Below, in pieces: positions 1-9,547 of a stretch of 64,000 nt of DNA (the first letter of the stretch is position 1; each line of letters starts with the position of its first letter). The translations under genes were made by a program, and so were the position numbers. The notes under the pieces are model-generated. The model did no database searches. It had not been told where the DNA came from and saw nothing but the letters and a program-made list of their open reading frames with translations. The DNA is taken from the NCBI RefSeq assembly GCF_900110835.1, contig NZ_FOJG01000001.1, forward strand, positions 3,131,499-3,195,498. The letters run 5' to 3'. The DNA is from Chitinophaga arvensicola. Its GTDB lineage: Bacteria; Bacteroidota; Bacteroidia; Chitinophagales; Chitinophagaceae.

Positions 1-647
1 AAATCAAAGTCGTATGCATAATACAGGTTACCCGGTTTCGGCGCTGCACTGGCATAGGTTTTAAAAACAATGTCCTTGGGTAATGCTGTTTCATACGCCA
101 GCCAGGAGCGCAGCAAAAAGCAGATGGCGCCACCCTGACTATGCCCGAAAATGATGTATTCGTGTATACCTTGCTGATAGTATTCGTTAATGGTCCTGAT
201 GATCTCCGGTCCCATGGCTGCTACTGCCAGCATCCAGCCGGCATGTACATAGGCCCGGGGATCTTCCGCCACTTTATAGGGAACACTGGTGCTGTCGTTT
301 AACTTCACGGTACCCTGCGCAGGTATCATACCGGCATAGAAATTTTCCAGCCAGGAAGTGGCGGTACCATTGGTGCCACGGATCACAATAATACCTACAT
401 TGTCTTTTCTTTTCCAGAGATCCCAACGGTTTTCCAGTCCCGCTACTGCGCCCCGGTACACCAATTCCATATCCCTGGGAGGATTGCTTTTTACTTTGGT
501 CCAGGGGGTATCGCCCATCCGCTCTGCCAGTTTCAGCAGCTCACTGTATTCTGAAGGGTTAAATTCCGGTAAAAGATGCTGGGCACCACATTGATTACTT
601 CCCCAAAATAAAAATAGACAACAGAACAGTGAAATACGGAACCCCAT
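1..647 (-). CDS. Lipase (class 3) family protein, 3' end cut by window
   Basis: The reading frame runs from an ATG at 647 down to base 3 and leaves the window without a stop, giving about 215 N-terminal residues. It begins with a hydrophobic signal peptide (residues 1-22, ending near CGAQ). Residue 170 is the serine of a GHSQGG nucleophile elbow, and an RGTNGT segment at residues 90-95 fits the oxyanion region of class 3 lipases. The family hydrolyses acyl esters, and the export signal implies the periplasm or cell surface. The catalytic Asp and His are probably beyond the window edge, so completeness cannot be judged. It is divergent from aspA, with 136 bases between the two starts. Substrate unknown. 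Confidence 0.75.
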   Translation of the reverse strand, partial: MGFRISLFCCLFLFWGSNQCGAQHLLPEFNPSEYSELLKLAERMGDTPWTKVKSNPPRDMELVYRGAVAGLENRWDLWKRKDNVGIIVIRGTNGTATSWLENFYAGMIPAQGTVKLNDSTSVPYKVAEDPRAYVHAGWMLAVAAMGPEIIRTINEYYQQGIHEYIIFGHSQGGAICFLLRSWLAYETALPKDIVFKTYASAAPKPGNLYYAYDFD

Positions 648-783
648 AGAGAAATACAAATTATAGATGACCAATTACAAATGAATAGTAATAAAACTGC
701 CGCACTTTAAGATAAAACAAAACAATTCATCTGGTTTCATTGTTGTAAATGCGTTTAACTTTCAAGCCTAAATTAGTTTAAAT

Positions 784-2187
784 ATGGCAAAGAGAATTGA
801 GCACGATTTCCTCGGTGAAAAAGAAATACCACATGACGTCTATTACGGTATTCAAACCCTGCGTGCAATAGAAAACTTTCATATTACCGGTATTCCGCTG
901 AAGGTGGAACCTATCTTTGTTCAGGCGCTTGGCTATGTGAAAAAAGGCGCCGCCATGGCCAACCGTGACCTGGGCGTACTGGACAAAAACATCGCGGAAT
1001 ACATCATCAAAGCATCTGATCGCGTAATTGCAGGAGAATTCGATGATCAGTTCCTCAGCGACCTGATTCAGGGCGGTGCAGGTACTTCCGTGAATATGAA
1101 TGCCAATGAAGTAATTGCCAACGTGGCGTTGGAAATGATGGGCAAACAAAAAGGAGAATACGAATTTTGCCATCCCAACAATCATGTCAACTGCTCGCAG
1201 TCGACCAATGATGCCTATCCTACCGCTTTCCGCATTGCGCTGATCAATAAACTCACCGGCTACAAACAAACCCTGAATGAACTGGGGAATGCTTTTGCGG
1301 CAAAAGGAGAGGAGTTCAAGAATGTATTGAAAATGGGCCGCACCCAGTTACAGGATGCCGTGCCCATGAGCATGGGAGATGAGTTTAAAGCTTTCGCCAC
1401 TACCCTCCATGAAGAATTATCCAGGGTAGAAGAAAGCAAACGGCTGATCTCTGAAATCAATATGGGCGCCACTGCTATTGGTACCGGTGTGAATGCACCA
1501 CAAGGGTATTCAGAACTGGTGACCAAACACCTGGCCGCTATCACCGGTCTTGATCTGATACTGGCAGCAGACCTGATTGAAGCAACCGTAGATACAGGTG
1601 CTTATGTGCAATTGTCCGGCGTATTGAAACGTACCGCCATCAAGGTATCTAAAATATGTAACGACCTTAGATTGCTTTCTTCCGGACCACGCACAGGGCT
1701 GAACGAAATTAACCTGCCTCCCATGCAACCCGGCTCTTCTATTATGCCAGGTAAAGTAAACCCGGTAATTCCGGAAGTGGTGAACCAGACCGCCTTCTAT
1801 GTGATCGGCGCCGATCTGATGGTGACTATGGCTGCAGAGGCAGGACAGCTGCAACTCAATGTAATGGAACCAACCATTGCTTTCGCGCTGTTTACTTCCA
1901 TTACTTATATGAGCAACGCCTGCACCACCCTGAAAGATAAATGTGTAGTAGGTATCACCGCCAATGCAGACCGTACAAAGGAAATGGTGATGCAGAGCAT
2001 CGGTATCGTAACACAACTCAATCCGATCATCGGGTATGAGAAATGTTCTGCCATCGCCCGGGAAGCACTGGAAACAGGCAAGTCCGTTCACGATCTGGCC
2101 GTAAAAGAAAAGAAGTGGGTAACCCAGGAAAAGTGGGATGAAATCTTCACTTTCGACAACCTGATCAGACCCCAGTTTATTCAATAA
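784..2187 (+). CDS. aspA: Aspartate ammonia-lyase
   Basis: A 467-residue protein of the fumarase/aspartase superfamily with the signature GSSIMPGKVNP at residues 317-327; Ser318 is the expected catalytic base of the flexible loop. It converts L-aspartate to fumarate and ammonia in the cytoplasm. The length matches bacterial aspartases. The closely related class II fumarases share the signature, but the N-terminus (RIEHDFLGEKEIP) and the dcuB neighbour favour aspartase. It is the first gene of a run with dcuB and a porin. Fumarate made here can serve as electron acceptor, and DcuB can exchange it for succinate. A long hairpin lies just after the stop. Confidence 0.93.
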   Translation: MAKRIEHDFLGEKEIPHDVYYGIQTLRAIENFHITGIPLKVEPIFVQALGYVKKGAAMANRDLGVLDKNIAEYIIKASDRVIAGEFDDQFLSDLIQGGAGTSVNMNANEVIANVALEMMGKQKGEYEFCHPNNHVNCSQSTNDAYPTAFRIALINKLTGYKQTLNELGNAFAAKGEEFKNVLKMGRTQLQDAVPMSMGDEFKAFATTLHEELSRVEESKRLISEINMGATAIGTGVNAPQGYSELVTKHLAAITGLDLILAADLIEATVDTGAYVQLSGVLKRTAIKVSKICNDLRLLSSGPRTGLNEINLPPMQPGSSIMPGKVNPVIPEVVNQTAFYVIGADLMVTMAAEAGQLQLNVMEPTIAFALFTSITYMSNACTTLKDKCVVGITANADRTKEMVMQSIGIVTQLNPIIGYEKCSAIAREALETGKSVHDLAVKEKKWVTQEKWDEIFTFDNLIRPQFIQ

Positions 2188-2193
2188 AAATCG

Positions 2194-2233
2194 TCACTGC
2201 TTACCGGGAATAAAAACTTCCGGTAAGCAGTGA
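2194..2233 (+). terminator. Perfect hairpin between aspA and dcuB
   Basis: Two 14-base arms, TCACTGCTTACCGG at 2194-2207 and its exact complement at 2220-2233, enclose a 12-base A-rich loop. The hairpin starts 6 bases after the aspA stop. No T-tract follows (next bases taccctt), so it is either a weak terminator or an RNA-stability / differential-expression hairpin inside an aspA-dcuB transcript. Confidence 0.6.
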
Positions 2234-2329
2234 TACCCTTGCAAACTCACTGCTGCAGCCTCGCAGCAGGAAGCATAAGACAGGATATATTTTGCCGGTT
2301 ATTCACCTCTTGAGCTATACTATCTACTT

Positions 2330-3673
2330 ATGATTATCTGGTTACAATTTGCTGTTTTATTAGCCGCTATTCTTGTTGGTGCCCGCATGAAAGGTATCGG
2401 ACTTGGTGTGATGGGTATGGTGGCGCTGGCTATCTATATCTTTCTTTTCCGGATGCGCCCTGCAGATCCGCCGATTGATGTGATGCTGATCATCCTGGCA
2501 GTGGTGACTACTGCCGCTACCCTGCAAGCAGCCGGTGGTATGGATTACCTGGTACGACTGGCAGAAAAGATCCTGAGAAGTAAACCCGCATTGATTGTAT
2601 TGCTCGGCCCGCTGGTAACGTATATGTTTACCCTGTTTGCCGGTACCGCGCATATTACGTATTCCCTTTTACCCATTATCGCAGAAGTATCTACCAAAAA
2701 AAGAATACGCCCTGAAAGAGCCCTGAGCATTTCTGTAATTGCTTCCCACCTGGCGATTACGGCCAGCCCTATTTCGGCCGCTACCGCAGCTATTCTTACT
2801 ATATTAAGCGGTAAAGTGGAATTGCTGGAAATCCTGAAAGTGTGTATTCCCGCCACGCTGGTGGGTACATTGGCAGGAGTCGCCGTCTGCTGGAAGCAGG
2901 GGAAGGACCTCGATAAAGATCCGCTGTTCCTGGAGAAAATGAAAGATCCCGAATTTGCCAAAAGCATTAATGCAGATACAGAAGCGGCACAGGCGCCCTT
3001 GCAACCCGGCGCCAAAACTTCGGTGCTGATCTTTGGATTGGCGGTGCTGCTCATCGTGCTGGTGGGTGCTTTCCCGGATATGTTACCCTCTTTTGGGGAA
3101 GGCCTCAGTAACCTGGCGGTAGATGCTGCCGGGCGTATTAAAATGTCGGCCATTATAGAACTGGTAATGCTGGCCGCCGCCGCTGCTATCATGCTGTTGT
3201 GTAAAACATCCGCCGCCTCTGTGGCAAAAGCCTCTTTGTTTACTTCCGGTGCACAGGCCGTAGTATCTATCTTTGGCGTGGTATGGATGAGCGCCACTTT
3301 TATGCAAACAAATACCGCTGTCATTGAACATACCCTGGGCGATATGGTGCGCTCTGCTCCCTGGACATTTGCCATCGCATTGTTCCTGCTCAGTATCCTG
3401 TTGTTCAGTCAGGCTGCCACTACCAAAGCACTGATGCCGCTGGGCTTATCACTCGGCATTATTCCGCCCCACCTGGTGGCCATGTTCCCTGCGGTGAACG
3501 GCGATTTTGTATTACCCGGATATCCTACCCTGCTGGCTGCTATCAATTTCGACCGTACCGGCAGTACCCATATAGGTAAGTATCTGGTGAACCATAGCTT
3601 TATGATCCCCGGTCTGGTCAGTGTCAGTGTTTCTGTAGCCGTCGGGTTCCTGCTGGCTGGGATATTGTGGTAG
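2330..3673 (+). CDS. dcuB: Anaerobic C4-dicarboxylate transporter, DcuA/DcuB family
   Basis: A 447-residue polytopic inner-membrane protein with about ten or more hydrophobic segments. The C-terminal region around PAVNGDFVLPGYPTLLAA, then a FDRTGSTHIGKY segment, is typical of Dcu carriers. The family catalyses fumarate or aspartate uptake in exchange for succinate during anaerobic growth. It lies 142 bases after aspA, with a hairpin between them, and 41 bases before the porin ORF. I cannot separate DcuA from DcuB reliably, so the symbol is a family-level call. Confidence 0.88.
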   Translation: MIIWLQFAVLLAAILVGARMKGIGLGVMGMVALAIYIFLFRMRPADPPIDVMLIILAVVTTAATLQAAGGMDYLVRLAEKILRSKPALIVLLGPLVTYMFTLFAGTAHITYSLLPIIAEVSTKKRIRPERALSISVIASHLAITASPISAATAAILTILSGKVELLEILKVCIPATLVGTLAGVAVCWKQGKDLDKDPLFLEKMKDPEFAKSINADTEAAQAPLQPGAKTSVLIFGLAVLLIVLVGAFPDMLPSFGEGLSNLAVDAAGRIKMSAIIELVMLAAAAAIMLLCKTSAASVAKASLFTSGAQAVVSIFGVVWMSATFMQTNTAVIEHTLGDMVRSAPWTFAIALFLLSILLFSQAATTKALMPLGLSLGIIPPHLVAMFPAVNGDFVLPGYPTLLAAINFDRTGSTHIGKYLVNHSFMIPGLVSVSVSVAVGFLLAGILW

Positions 3674-3714
3674 CATCGGTTACCGCATATTTTAACTTCC
3701 GAAATCTAACAATT

Positions 3715-4878
3715 ATGCATATCCGCAAATTGCTCATGGTGGGTGCACTGCTGTGCACATTTACTGCAACTGCACAACAGCAGGAAGCCGCCAATGATAC
3801 GCTGCACACCCCGCTGATACCGGTCCCGAAACAATCGTTGCTCAATAATGTGGATGTAATCGCGAACATGCGCTTTGCTTTCCGGAATGACTTCGAAAAC
3901 GGCACCTACACGGGGTCGCGGTTTGTGAATGAACAGTTCCGGCTGGAGATCAAAGGAAAGGTCGCTGATAAGCTGTATTTCCGTTTCCGCGATCGCTATA
4001 CCCGCGACCCGGTGACCCAATCGGTCGATAACCTGAGCCGTTCTACTGATCTGGCTTTCCTGCGTTTCGATCCAAATGAAAAGTGGAAGATCTACGCAGG
4101 TAAATTGTGCGCCGACTGGGGCGGTTATGAATTCGATGCCAACCCCATCGACATTTATGAATACTCCGACATAATTGAATATGCGGATAACTTCCTGACC
4201 GGCGCCGGTGTTGGCTTTATGGCCAGCAAAAATCATGAATTTACTTTCCAGCTGTTGAACAGCCGCACCAAAACTTTCGAAGAACTATATGATTCCATCC
4301 CCGGCATCAATGAAAGCAAGTTTCCTTTTGCTGCCGTAGTTAACTGGCGGGGTAATATGTTTGACGGTAAGTTCAGCACCATCTGGTCTTACAGTGTTTT
4401 TAAAGAAGCGACGAGCCAGTATATGAATTACATCGCGTTGGGTAACCAGTTGTCTTTAGGCCGTTTCCGGCTGCAGTACGACTTTAAACTGAGCCTGGAG
4501 AACCTGGATCGCAAAATGATTGTGAGTAGCTTTACGGCCGATAAAAAGGCCGTGCAGGGGGTGCGGTATATGAGTCATTGGTTAAGCGCCGATCTGCAGA
4601 TCAGCCGCATTGTACACCTGGCCTTTACCGGGATGGTGGACTATGCTTACTGGGATGGCAACCCCGATCCCAATAAAGATAAAAAGCTGCGGACTGCCTG
4701 GGGATATATTCCCGGCGTAGAAGTGTACCCGTTAAAAAGTGTGAACCTGAAAGTATATGCGAATATGATCGGCAGGATATACCGTTACACCGATTATGCG
4801 AAAACGGCGTTGGGAATGGTGAACAATGATAATTACCGTTTCTCTGTAGGGATTGTAACGCCGCTGCTGATATTGTAG
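3715..4878 (+). CDS. Porin, phosphate-selective O/P-like
   Basis: A 387-residue outer-membrane beta-barrel candidate. The in-frame codon at 3667 would overlap the end of dcuB. ATG 3715 is preferred because it directly starts a signal peptide (MHIRKLLMVGALL, cleavage near TATAQ). The mature part has the alternating aromatic pattern of OprP/OprO-type porins of Bacteroidota: an early MRFAFRNDFENG strand, repeated RLEIKGKV / LYFRFRDRY strands, and a C-terminal hydrophobic strand. It would supply outer-membrane passage for the dicarboxylates handled by aspA-dcuB; that role is inferred from position only. Confidence 0.75.
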   Translation: MHIRKLLMVGALLCTFTATAQQQEAANDTLHTPLIPVPKQSLLNNVDVIANMRFAFRNDFENGTYTGSRFVNEQFRLEIKGKVADKLYFRFRDRYTRDPVTQSVDNLSRSTDLAFLRFDPNEKWKIYAGKLCADWGGYEFDANPIDIYEYSDIIEYADNFLTGAGVGFMASKNHEFTFQLLNSRTKTFEELYDSIPGINESKFPFAAVVNWRGNMFDGKFSTIWSYSVFKEATSQYMNYIALGNQLSLGRFRLQYDFKLSLENLDRKMIVSSFTADKKAVQGVRYMSHWLSADLQISRIVHLAFTGMVDYAYWDGNPDPNKDKKLRTAWGYIPGVEVYPLKSVNLKVYANMIGRIYRYTDYAKTALGMVNNDNYRFSVGIVTPLLIL

Positions 4879-4936
4879 GAGTACGCCTCCGGCACCAGCC
4901 CAATCCTTATTTGATGATCATCTGGTTTAAAAGATC

Positions 4937-4976
4937 CGGGGAGATAGAAGCGAATTTATCCGCTTTTATCTCCCCG
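4937..4976. terminator. Inverted repeat between convergent genes
   Basis: Arms of 16 bases (4937-4952 and 4961-4976) pair with a single G-T wobble around an 8-base AT-rich loop. It lies between the porin (plus) and the MG2/plug gene (minus), so it could terminate both. There is no strong T-run on either side. Confidence 0.55.
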
Positions 4977-5035
4977 AAATATTTAGCAACAAAAGGCAGG
5001 AGCGGCAAGACAAATGCCAGCGGCGCTCCCTTCAC

Positions 5036-7492
5036 CTAGAACTCCTGCTCCAGGCGGCCTACACTGCCGTCTTCACCAATACCTTCCACGACTAAACGAA
5101 AACGTTTGGTAAAGTCATTGTTGTAGAACTCGACTCTGGCGGTATGCGTCAGGGTATCGATCGCTACGTTTGGATTCCAGTAAAGGGTGAGGCGTTTATC
5201 AGGTAGTGCATGTACTTCTTTCTTTACTGAATAATCAGGAGAATAGAATTGTTTTACTATCTGGTAGCCTGCTTTTTTATACAGTTTGAAACCACGGATG
5301 CTCGGATCATTTTTCGGTGTATTGTCGCCACCTTTTTTGGTGTATACCGCAATGGCGCCATTTGCGCCGCCTGCGCCGCCCATAAATGGAGGACGGAATA
5401 CTTTGATGTACGCAATATCCTGGATGGAGAGTGTGCTGATCATACTCACGTCCGACTGCATTTCATTCAGATATAACCCCGGTGCGCCACCGCGCCAGGA
5501 GAGTGATGGATTGTTATAATCGCCGGTGATCTGCAGACCCGCCACTTTGGATTGCAGGTATTGGAATACGTTTAGTGCAATCGGTGTTTCCTTGGTGAGG
5601 TCAAAAGAGTAACCATCACCACCGGAGAACATGCCGGAAGCATAGCGTTTGTCGGTGGTTTCTTCCGGTTTTACTTTCTTCGCATCTACGTTTACTTCTT
5701 TGAGGTACACCGTTTTGTTATTGATAGAGCGGTTTACCTTATTACCTTCCGACGCATTGGCCAGGAATTGCTTCAGCGCATTGTTATCCACTGCCGGTGG
5801 TACCCTCAGTGGATAAGGAATTTTAACCTGGGTAGGACGTTCAAAGAAGTGATTGTCGAATTTCACATTCACATCTACGCCTTTTTTCACGAGATCATTT
5901 CCCTGGTAGTAGATATATGCCGTATCCGGGAATACCATGTTCGCCATTTCAAACTGTCCCTTATCATTGATCGGGGTAGAGGCAAACATGGAGGAGCTGT
6001 CTATCGGGAGACGGATAATCATATCCAGTTTACCGGTAGGCATCGGGCGGCCATTGAGCATGGTGGCCAATCCTTTCATTAGCAGTCCCTGCTCATAAGG
6101 GAACCTGATTTCAGGGAATTCGTTATTGAGGATCTTTTCCCAGCTGAAACGTCTCCATCCGTTGGTGAGCATGATCAGGTCCAGCCCTTTGAGCGTAGAA
6201 TCCGCCTCATTGCGGAAATACCAGGATGGATTGTAGATATAGCCTTTCAGGTCGGAGGTGAGCAGGAAGGTAGAGATGATATTATTGGAATTTTTATCTA
6301 CCGGTACAGCATCTGCATCTGTAATAGACATGGAGATGTTGGTTTGCATGGTATCCGGTAACCTCAGTTCAATGGCATTTTTTGCCCTGGGTTCCTTGTG
6401 GGTGTCGGCATCCAGTACATCCATCTGCATCAGGTCATTTTTGCGGACGAAGGCAAGCCTTTCTGCCAGCGGCTGACCGGATTTAGCGAAGAGGGTGATC
6501 TGGATGATACCGGAAGGAAGATGATCTGCGGGGATAAAGCCGCTGATACGGCCTTCACCGATATCGAGGTTTGCTTTATACACCAGTTGTCCGCCCATCT
6601 GTGCGATAATCACGAGATCATTGAAAGAAGTATCCGTTACATTTCCGGGAACGGCCTGGTAGAAGATGCGGTTGCCTTTATTGAATACTTTCAGGGATGC
6701 GCCTGTGGCAACGGCTGCCGGCAGGGCAATGGTTTTCGTTTGTCCTTTTGCGCTTTTCACCACGGCCTGGAATGCATCCTGTGCATCGGCAGGGGTGATG
6801 TCGATGGTACCCATACCATCGTGAATGCTTTTAAGGGGAACGGTTACACCTTTACTGTTTTTTACGGTACCGGATACTTCAATGGGATAGCCGTTGTTGT
6901 CGATGGCTTTAAAAGCCACTACGTTTGGCTGCCCCACGATGAGGTTACCGCCTTCGGGGAAAAACTGTACGGCAAAGTCGGGAGTGGTAACGCTGTCGGC
7001 GTCTGCCTGTGTTTTCTTTGCCGGATCAAAAATTTCTATGTTCCGGTTATAGGTGAATGCGGGATCGAAATTGAGCATCCAGGCAGTATAGGCACGGAGC
7101 TGGTATACGCCGGGCTTCTGCGTTTCGGGCAGGTCGAAATTACCCGGTGCGCCGGCATTACCTGCGGCAAACAGTTTCTTCTGTACAATGTTATTATTCT
7201 TGTCCAGCAGTTCTACGTAAAGGTTGGTGGCCGAAGTGGAGGGCATGCCCTGCAGGGTGATATATGCTTTGAACCAGATGGTTTCTCCTGCGGCGTAGTA
7301 ATCTTTGTCGAGATGCAGATACACTTTTTCAGCCGGGAAGCGGCTGCTATGGGTCTGCAATGCTTTTATGATGCGGTCGGACCAGTCATTCGGATGTGGA
7401 AATATAGCCAGTGCACTCATTGCGCCGGTTAACATCACGGCTGGTATCATCCATTTCAGGTAACGTCGCTTTTTCTTCAGGTACGATTGCAT
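5036..7492 (-). CDS. MG2-domain / TonB-plug-like outer-surface protein
   Basis: An 818-residue protein. Residues 13-31 form a hydrophobic export segment after a basic K/R stretch. Residues about 50-150 resemble a macroglobulin MG2 domain (VYLHLDKDYYAAGETIWFKA is the usual motif in Bacteroidota). The C-terminal third ends in a TonB-receptor plug-like region with GGANGAIAVYTKKGG, similar to the plug of SusC proteins, but no 22-strand barrel follows. Such proteins are common in Bacteroidota and are not well understood; they may present a plug domain to a TonB or export partner. It is monocistronic by layout and divergent from the flavoprotein gene at 7614. Confidence 0.7.
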   Translation of the reverse strand: MQSYLKKKRRYLKWMIPAVMLTGAMSALAIFPHPNDWSDRIIKALQTHSSRFPAEKVYLHLDKDYYAAGETIWFKAYITLQGMPSTSATNLYVELLDKNNNIVQKKLFAAGNAGAPGNFDLPETQKPGVYQLRAYTAWMLNFDPAFTYNRNIEIFDPAKKTQADADSVTTPDFAVQFFPEGGNLIVGQPNVVAFKAIDNNGYPIEVSGTVKNSKGVTVPLKSIHDGMGTIDITPADAQDAFQAVVKSAKGQTKTIALPAAVATGASLKVFNKGNRIFYQAVPGNVTDTSFNDLVIIAQMGGQLVYKANLDIGEGRISGFIPADHLPSGIIQITLFAKSGQPLAERLAFVRKNDLMQMDVLDADTHKEPRAKNAIELRLPDTMQTNISMSITDADAVPVDKNSNNIISTFLLTSDLKGYIYNPSWYFRNEADSTLKGLDLIMLTNGWRRFSWEKILNNEFPEIRFPYEQGLLMKGLATMLNGRPMPTGKLDMIIRLPIDSSSMFASTPINDKGQFEMANMVFPDTAYIYYQGNDLVKKGVDVNVKFDNHFFERPTQVKIPYPLRVPPAVDNNALKQFLANASEGNKVNRSINNKTVYLKEVNVDAKKVKPEETTDKRYASGMFSGGDGYSFDLTKETPIALNVFQYLQSKVAGLQITGDYNNPSLSWRGGAPGLYLNEMQSDVSMISTLSIQDIAYIKVFRPPFMGGAGGANGAIAVYTKKGGDNTPKNDPSIRGFKLYKKAGYQIVKQFYSPDYSVKKEVHALPDKRLTLYWNPNVAIDTLTHTARVEFYNNDFTKRFRLVVEGIGEDGSVGRLEQEF

Positions 7493-7613
7493 GCAATATA
7501 GTTTGAGCGGGTATAATATATGTCAAAAATATAAACTTTGGAAGATTAATCAGTAAGATTACGGCAGGTTTGTTATTATTGCGTGGTCAAGCGACGGTTT
7601 TAACAAGATTTTA

Positions 7614-8852
7614 ATGAGTTCAGGACAGAAACGTTTAGTGGTTGCTGGTGGCGGTGCTGCCGGTTTTTTTTGTGCGGTAAACGCGGCCCGCTTATGTCCG
7701 CAGCTGGAGGTAATACTACTCGAAAAAACAGGTAAGCTGTTATCAAAGGTAAAAGTAAGTGGCGGCGGCCGGTGCAACGTAACCCACAACGCCCCCGATA
7801 TTACGTACATGGCTAAACGCTATCCCCGTGGACAGAATTTTGTAAAAAAATCGTTTTCCAGGTTCTTTGTTCCCGATACCATCTCCTGGTTTGGGGAAAG
7901 AGGCGTGAAGCTCAAAGCGGAAGATGACGGTCGAATGTTTCCGGTAACAGATAATTCCCAGACGATCATCGACTGCCTCCTGCGGGAAGCAGATAAATAC
8001 CATTTGAATATCCGGACTAATACCGAAGTGACTGCCTTTAAAAAGGGCAGCGACGGCCGCTGGCAGCTGGAACTACAGCAGGGACCTGCACTTAAGGCCG
8101 ACTACCTCTGCATCGCTGCAGGTGGTTATGCGCAGGCTGGAAAATTTGCCTGGCTGGAACAGAGCGGTCATACCGTTGTGCCACCGGCGCCGTCCCTGTT
8201 TACCTTTAATATGCCGGGTAATCCCATTACCAGCCTGATGGGCGTAGCCACTACCGCACAGGTAAAAGTGGCAGGCACCAAATTGTTGGAGCAGGGGCCG
8301 CTGCTGATCACCCACTGGGGCATGAGCGGTCCTGCAGTGCTGCGTTTGTCGGCCTGGGGTGCGAGAGAATTGCAGCAAATGCAATATACCTTCACCGCCA
8401 TTGTGAACTGGCTGCCGGATTATAACGAGAATACCCTGCGGGAAGACTGGCCCAACCTGCGTTTAGAACTAGGCAAACAGAAATTATATAATAAAAATCC
8501 ATTCAGCCTGCCACAGCGCCTGTGGCAGTTCCTGCTGCTACAGGTAGGTGTTACCGAAGAAATGCGCTGGGCAGATCTGCCGGCGAAAGACCAGAACCGC
8601 CTGATGAAATTACTGGTGAGCATGGAATTTCCGGTAAAAGGGAAAACTACTTTCAAGGAAGAATTTGTGACCTGCGGAGGTATTACCCTCAGCGAAATAG
8701 ACCCGGCCACCATGGAGAGCCGAATAGTACCCGATTTGTATTTTGCCGGGGAAGTGATGGATGTGGACGGTATCACCGGAGGGTTTAATTTCCAGCACGC
8801 ATGGACCAGTGGTTTTGTGGCTGCTAAAGCAATTGCACAAAAATCAGCATAA
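7614..8852 (+). CDS. FAD-dependent oxidoreductase, HI0933/BaiN-RdsA type
   Basis: A 412-residue flavoprotein. The N-terminal dinucleotide-binding motif is GGGAAGFFCAVNAA (from residue 11), followed by the family motif GGGRCNVTH near residue 48. The C-terminus carries AGEVMDVDGITGGFNFQHAW, which binds the FAD pyrophosphate region in this family. Members are often named NAD(P)/FAD-dependent oxidoreductase or aminoacetone oxidase family; the physiological substrate is mostly unknown. Cytoplasmic, no signal peptide. It converges on the deoxynucleoside kinase gene across a strong bidirectional terminator. Confidence 0.85.
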   Translation: MSSGQKRLVVAGGGAAGFFCAVNAARLCPQLEVILLEKTGKLLSKVKVSGGGRCNVTHNAPDITYMAKRYPRGQNFVKKSFSRFFVPDTISWFGERGVKLKAEDDGRMFPVTDNSQTIIDCLLREADKYHLNIRTNTEVTAFKKGSDGRWQLELQQGPALKADYLCIAAGGYAQAGKFAWLEQSGHTVVPPAPSLFTFNMPGNPITSLMGVATTAQVKVAGTKLLEQGPLLITHWGMSGPAVLRLSAWGARELQQMQYTFTAIVNWLPDYNENTLREDWPNLRLELGKQKLYNKNPFSLPQRLWQFLLLQVGVTEEMRWADLPAKDQNRLMKLLVSMEFPVKGKTTFKEEFVTCGGITLSEIDPATMESRIVPDLYFAGEVMDVDGITGGFNFQHAWTSGFVAAKAIAQKSA

Positions 8853-8862
8853 TAAGGATCGT

Positions 8863-8904
8863 ATAAAAGGGAAGGCAGACCATTGGTCTGCCTTCCCTTT
8901 TTAT
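8863..8904. terminator. Bidirectional intrinsic terminator
   Basis: An 18-19-base stem (GGGAAGGCAGACC at its core, one bulged base in the A/T end) with a 3-base ATT loop. It is flanked by A-run on the left and TTTTTAT on the right, so it gives a T-tract on either strand. It sits between the convergent genes ending at 8852 and 8908. Confidence 0.85.
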
Positions 8905-8907
8905 AGG

Positions 8908-9537
8908 TTACAGCTTGAGGTAGTGAACCCCTGGCGCATACTCTTTTTCCAGTGCTTCCAGCAAATGCTCAAAATCTTCCGGCTGCCGGAGAAAATCTAC
9001 TTTGGTGGTATCTACCACGAGGGTACGTACCGGGTGCTGTTTGATATACTGCATGTAGGTATCATGTACATTCAGCAGGTATTCGTCCGGGATCTGCTGC
9101 TCATAGGAGCGATTGCGGTGACGGATGTTTTCCTGGAGCTTGTTGACCGGTGCATTGAGGAAGATCAGCAGTTCAGGTTGTACCAGTTGCGGGTTGATAA
9201 TATCGAATAACTTCTGGTACAGGGAATATTCTTCTTCCGGGAGATTAATTTTGGCAAACAGCAGGCTTTTGATAAAGAGGTAATCAGAAATAATCACATT
9301 GCTGAAAAGGTCCTGCGATTGCAGCATTTCTTTCAGTTGCTTATAGCGTTCCGCCATAAAGAACAGTTCCAGCGGGAAAGCGTATTGCTGGGGGCGGTCA
9401 TAAAAAAGCGGCAGAAACGGATTGTCGGCAAATTCTTCGAGGATCAGTTTTGCAGAGAAGTGTTTGGCCAGCATATTGGCCAGTGTTGTTTTCCCGGCGC
9501 CGATGTTTCCTTCTACCGTAATAAATTTATAGTGCAT
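8908..9537 (-). CDS. Deoxynucleoside kinase (dCK/dGK family)
   Basis: A 209-residue protein with Walker A GNIGAGKTT at residues 10-18, an acidic segment (LEEFADNPFLPLFY) that matches the ExxxxNP family motif, and a C-terminal lid with RHRNRSYEQQIP. The family phosphorylates deoxyadenosine, deoxycytidine or deoxyguanosine for salvage, in the cytoplasm. It lies 10 bases downstream of folK on the same strand, so the two are probably co-transcribed; this folK-dNK pairing is common in Bacteroidota. Exact nucleoside preference cannot be read from sequence. Confidence 0.88.
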   Translation of the reverse strand: MHYKFITVEGNIGAGKTTLANMLAKHFSAKLILEEFADNPFLPLFYDRPQQYAFPLELFFMAERYKQLKEMLQSQDLFSNVIISDYLFIKSLLFAKINLPEEEYSLYQKLFDIINPQLVQPELLIFLNAPVNKLQENIRHRNRSYEQQIPDEYLLNVHDTYMQYIKQHPVRTLVVDTTKVDFLRQPEDFEHLLEALEKEYAPGVHYLKL

Positions 9538-9547
9538 GAAGTAATGT

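Noticed and set aside
2545-3375. 276-codon minus-strand frame inside dcuB
   Set aside because: Shadow of the transporter gene; low-complexity, Ser/Thr/Ala-rich translation with no motif.
6398-7432. Long open frame (344 codons) on the plus strand inside the MG2/plug gene
   Set aside because: It lies fully antisense to a gene with clear domains, has no recognisable motif, and its residue make-up (rich in Cys, His, Gly) is that of a reverse-frame shadow.
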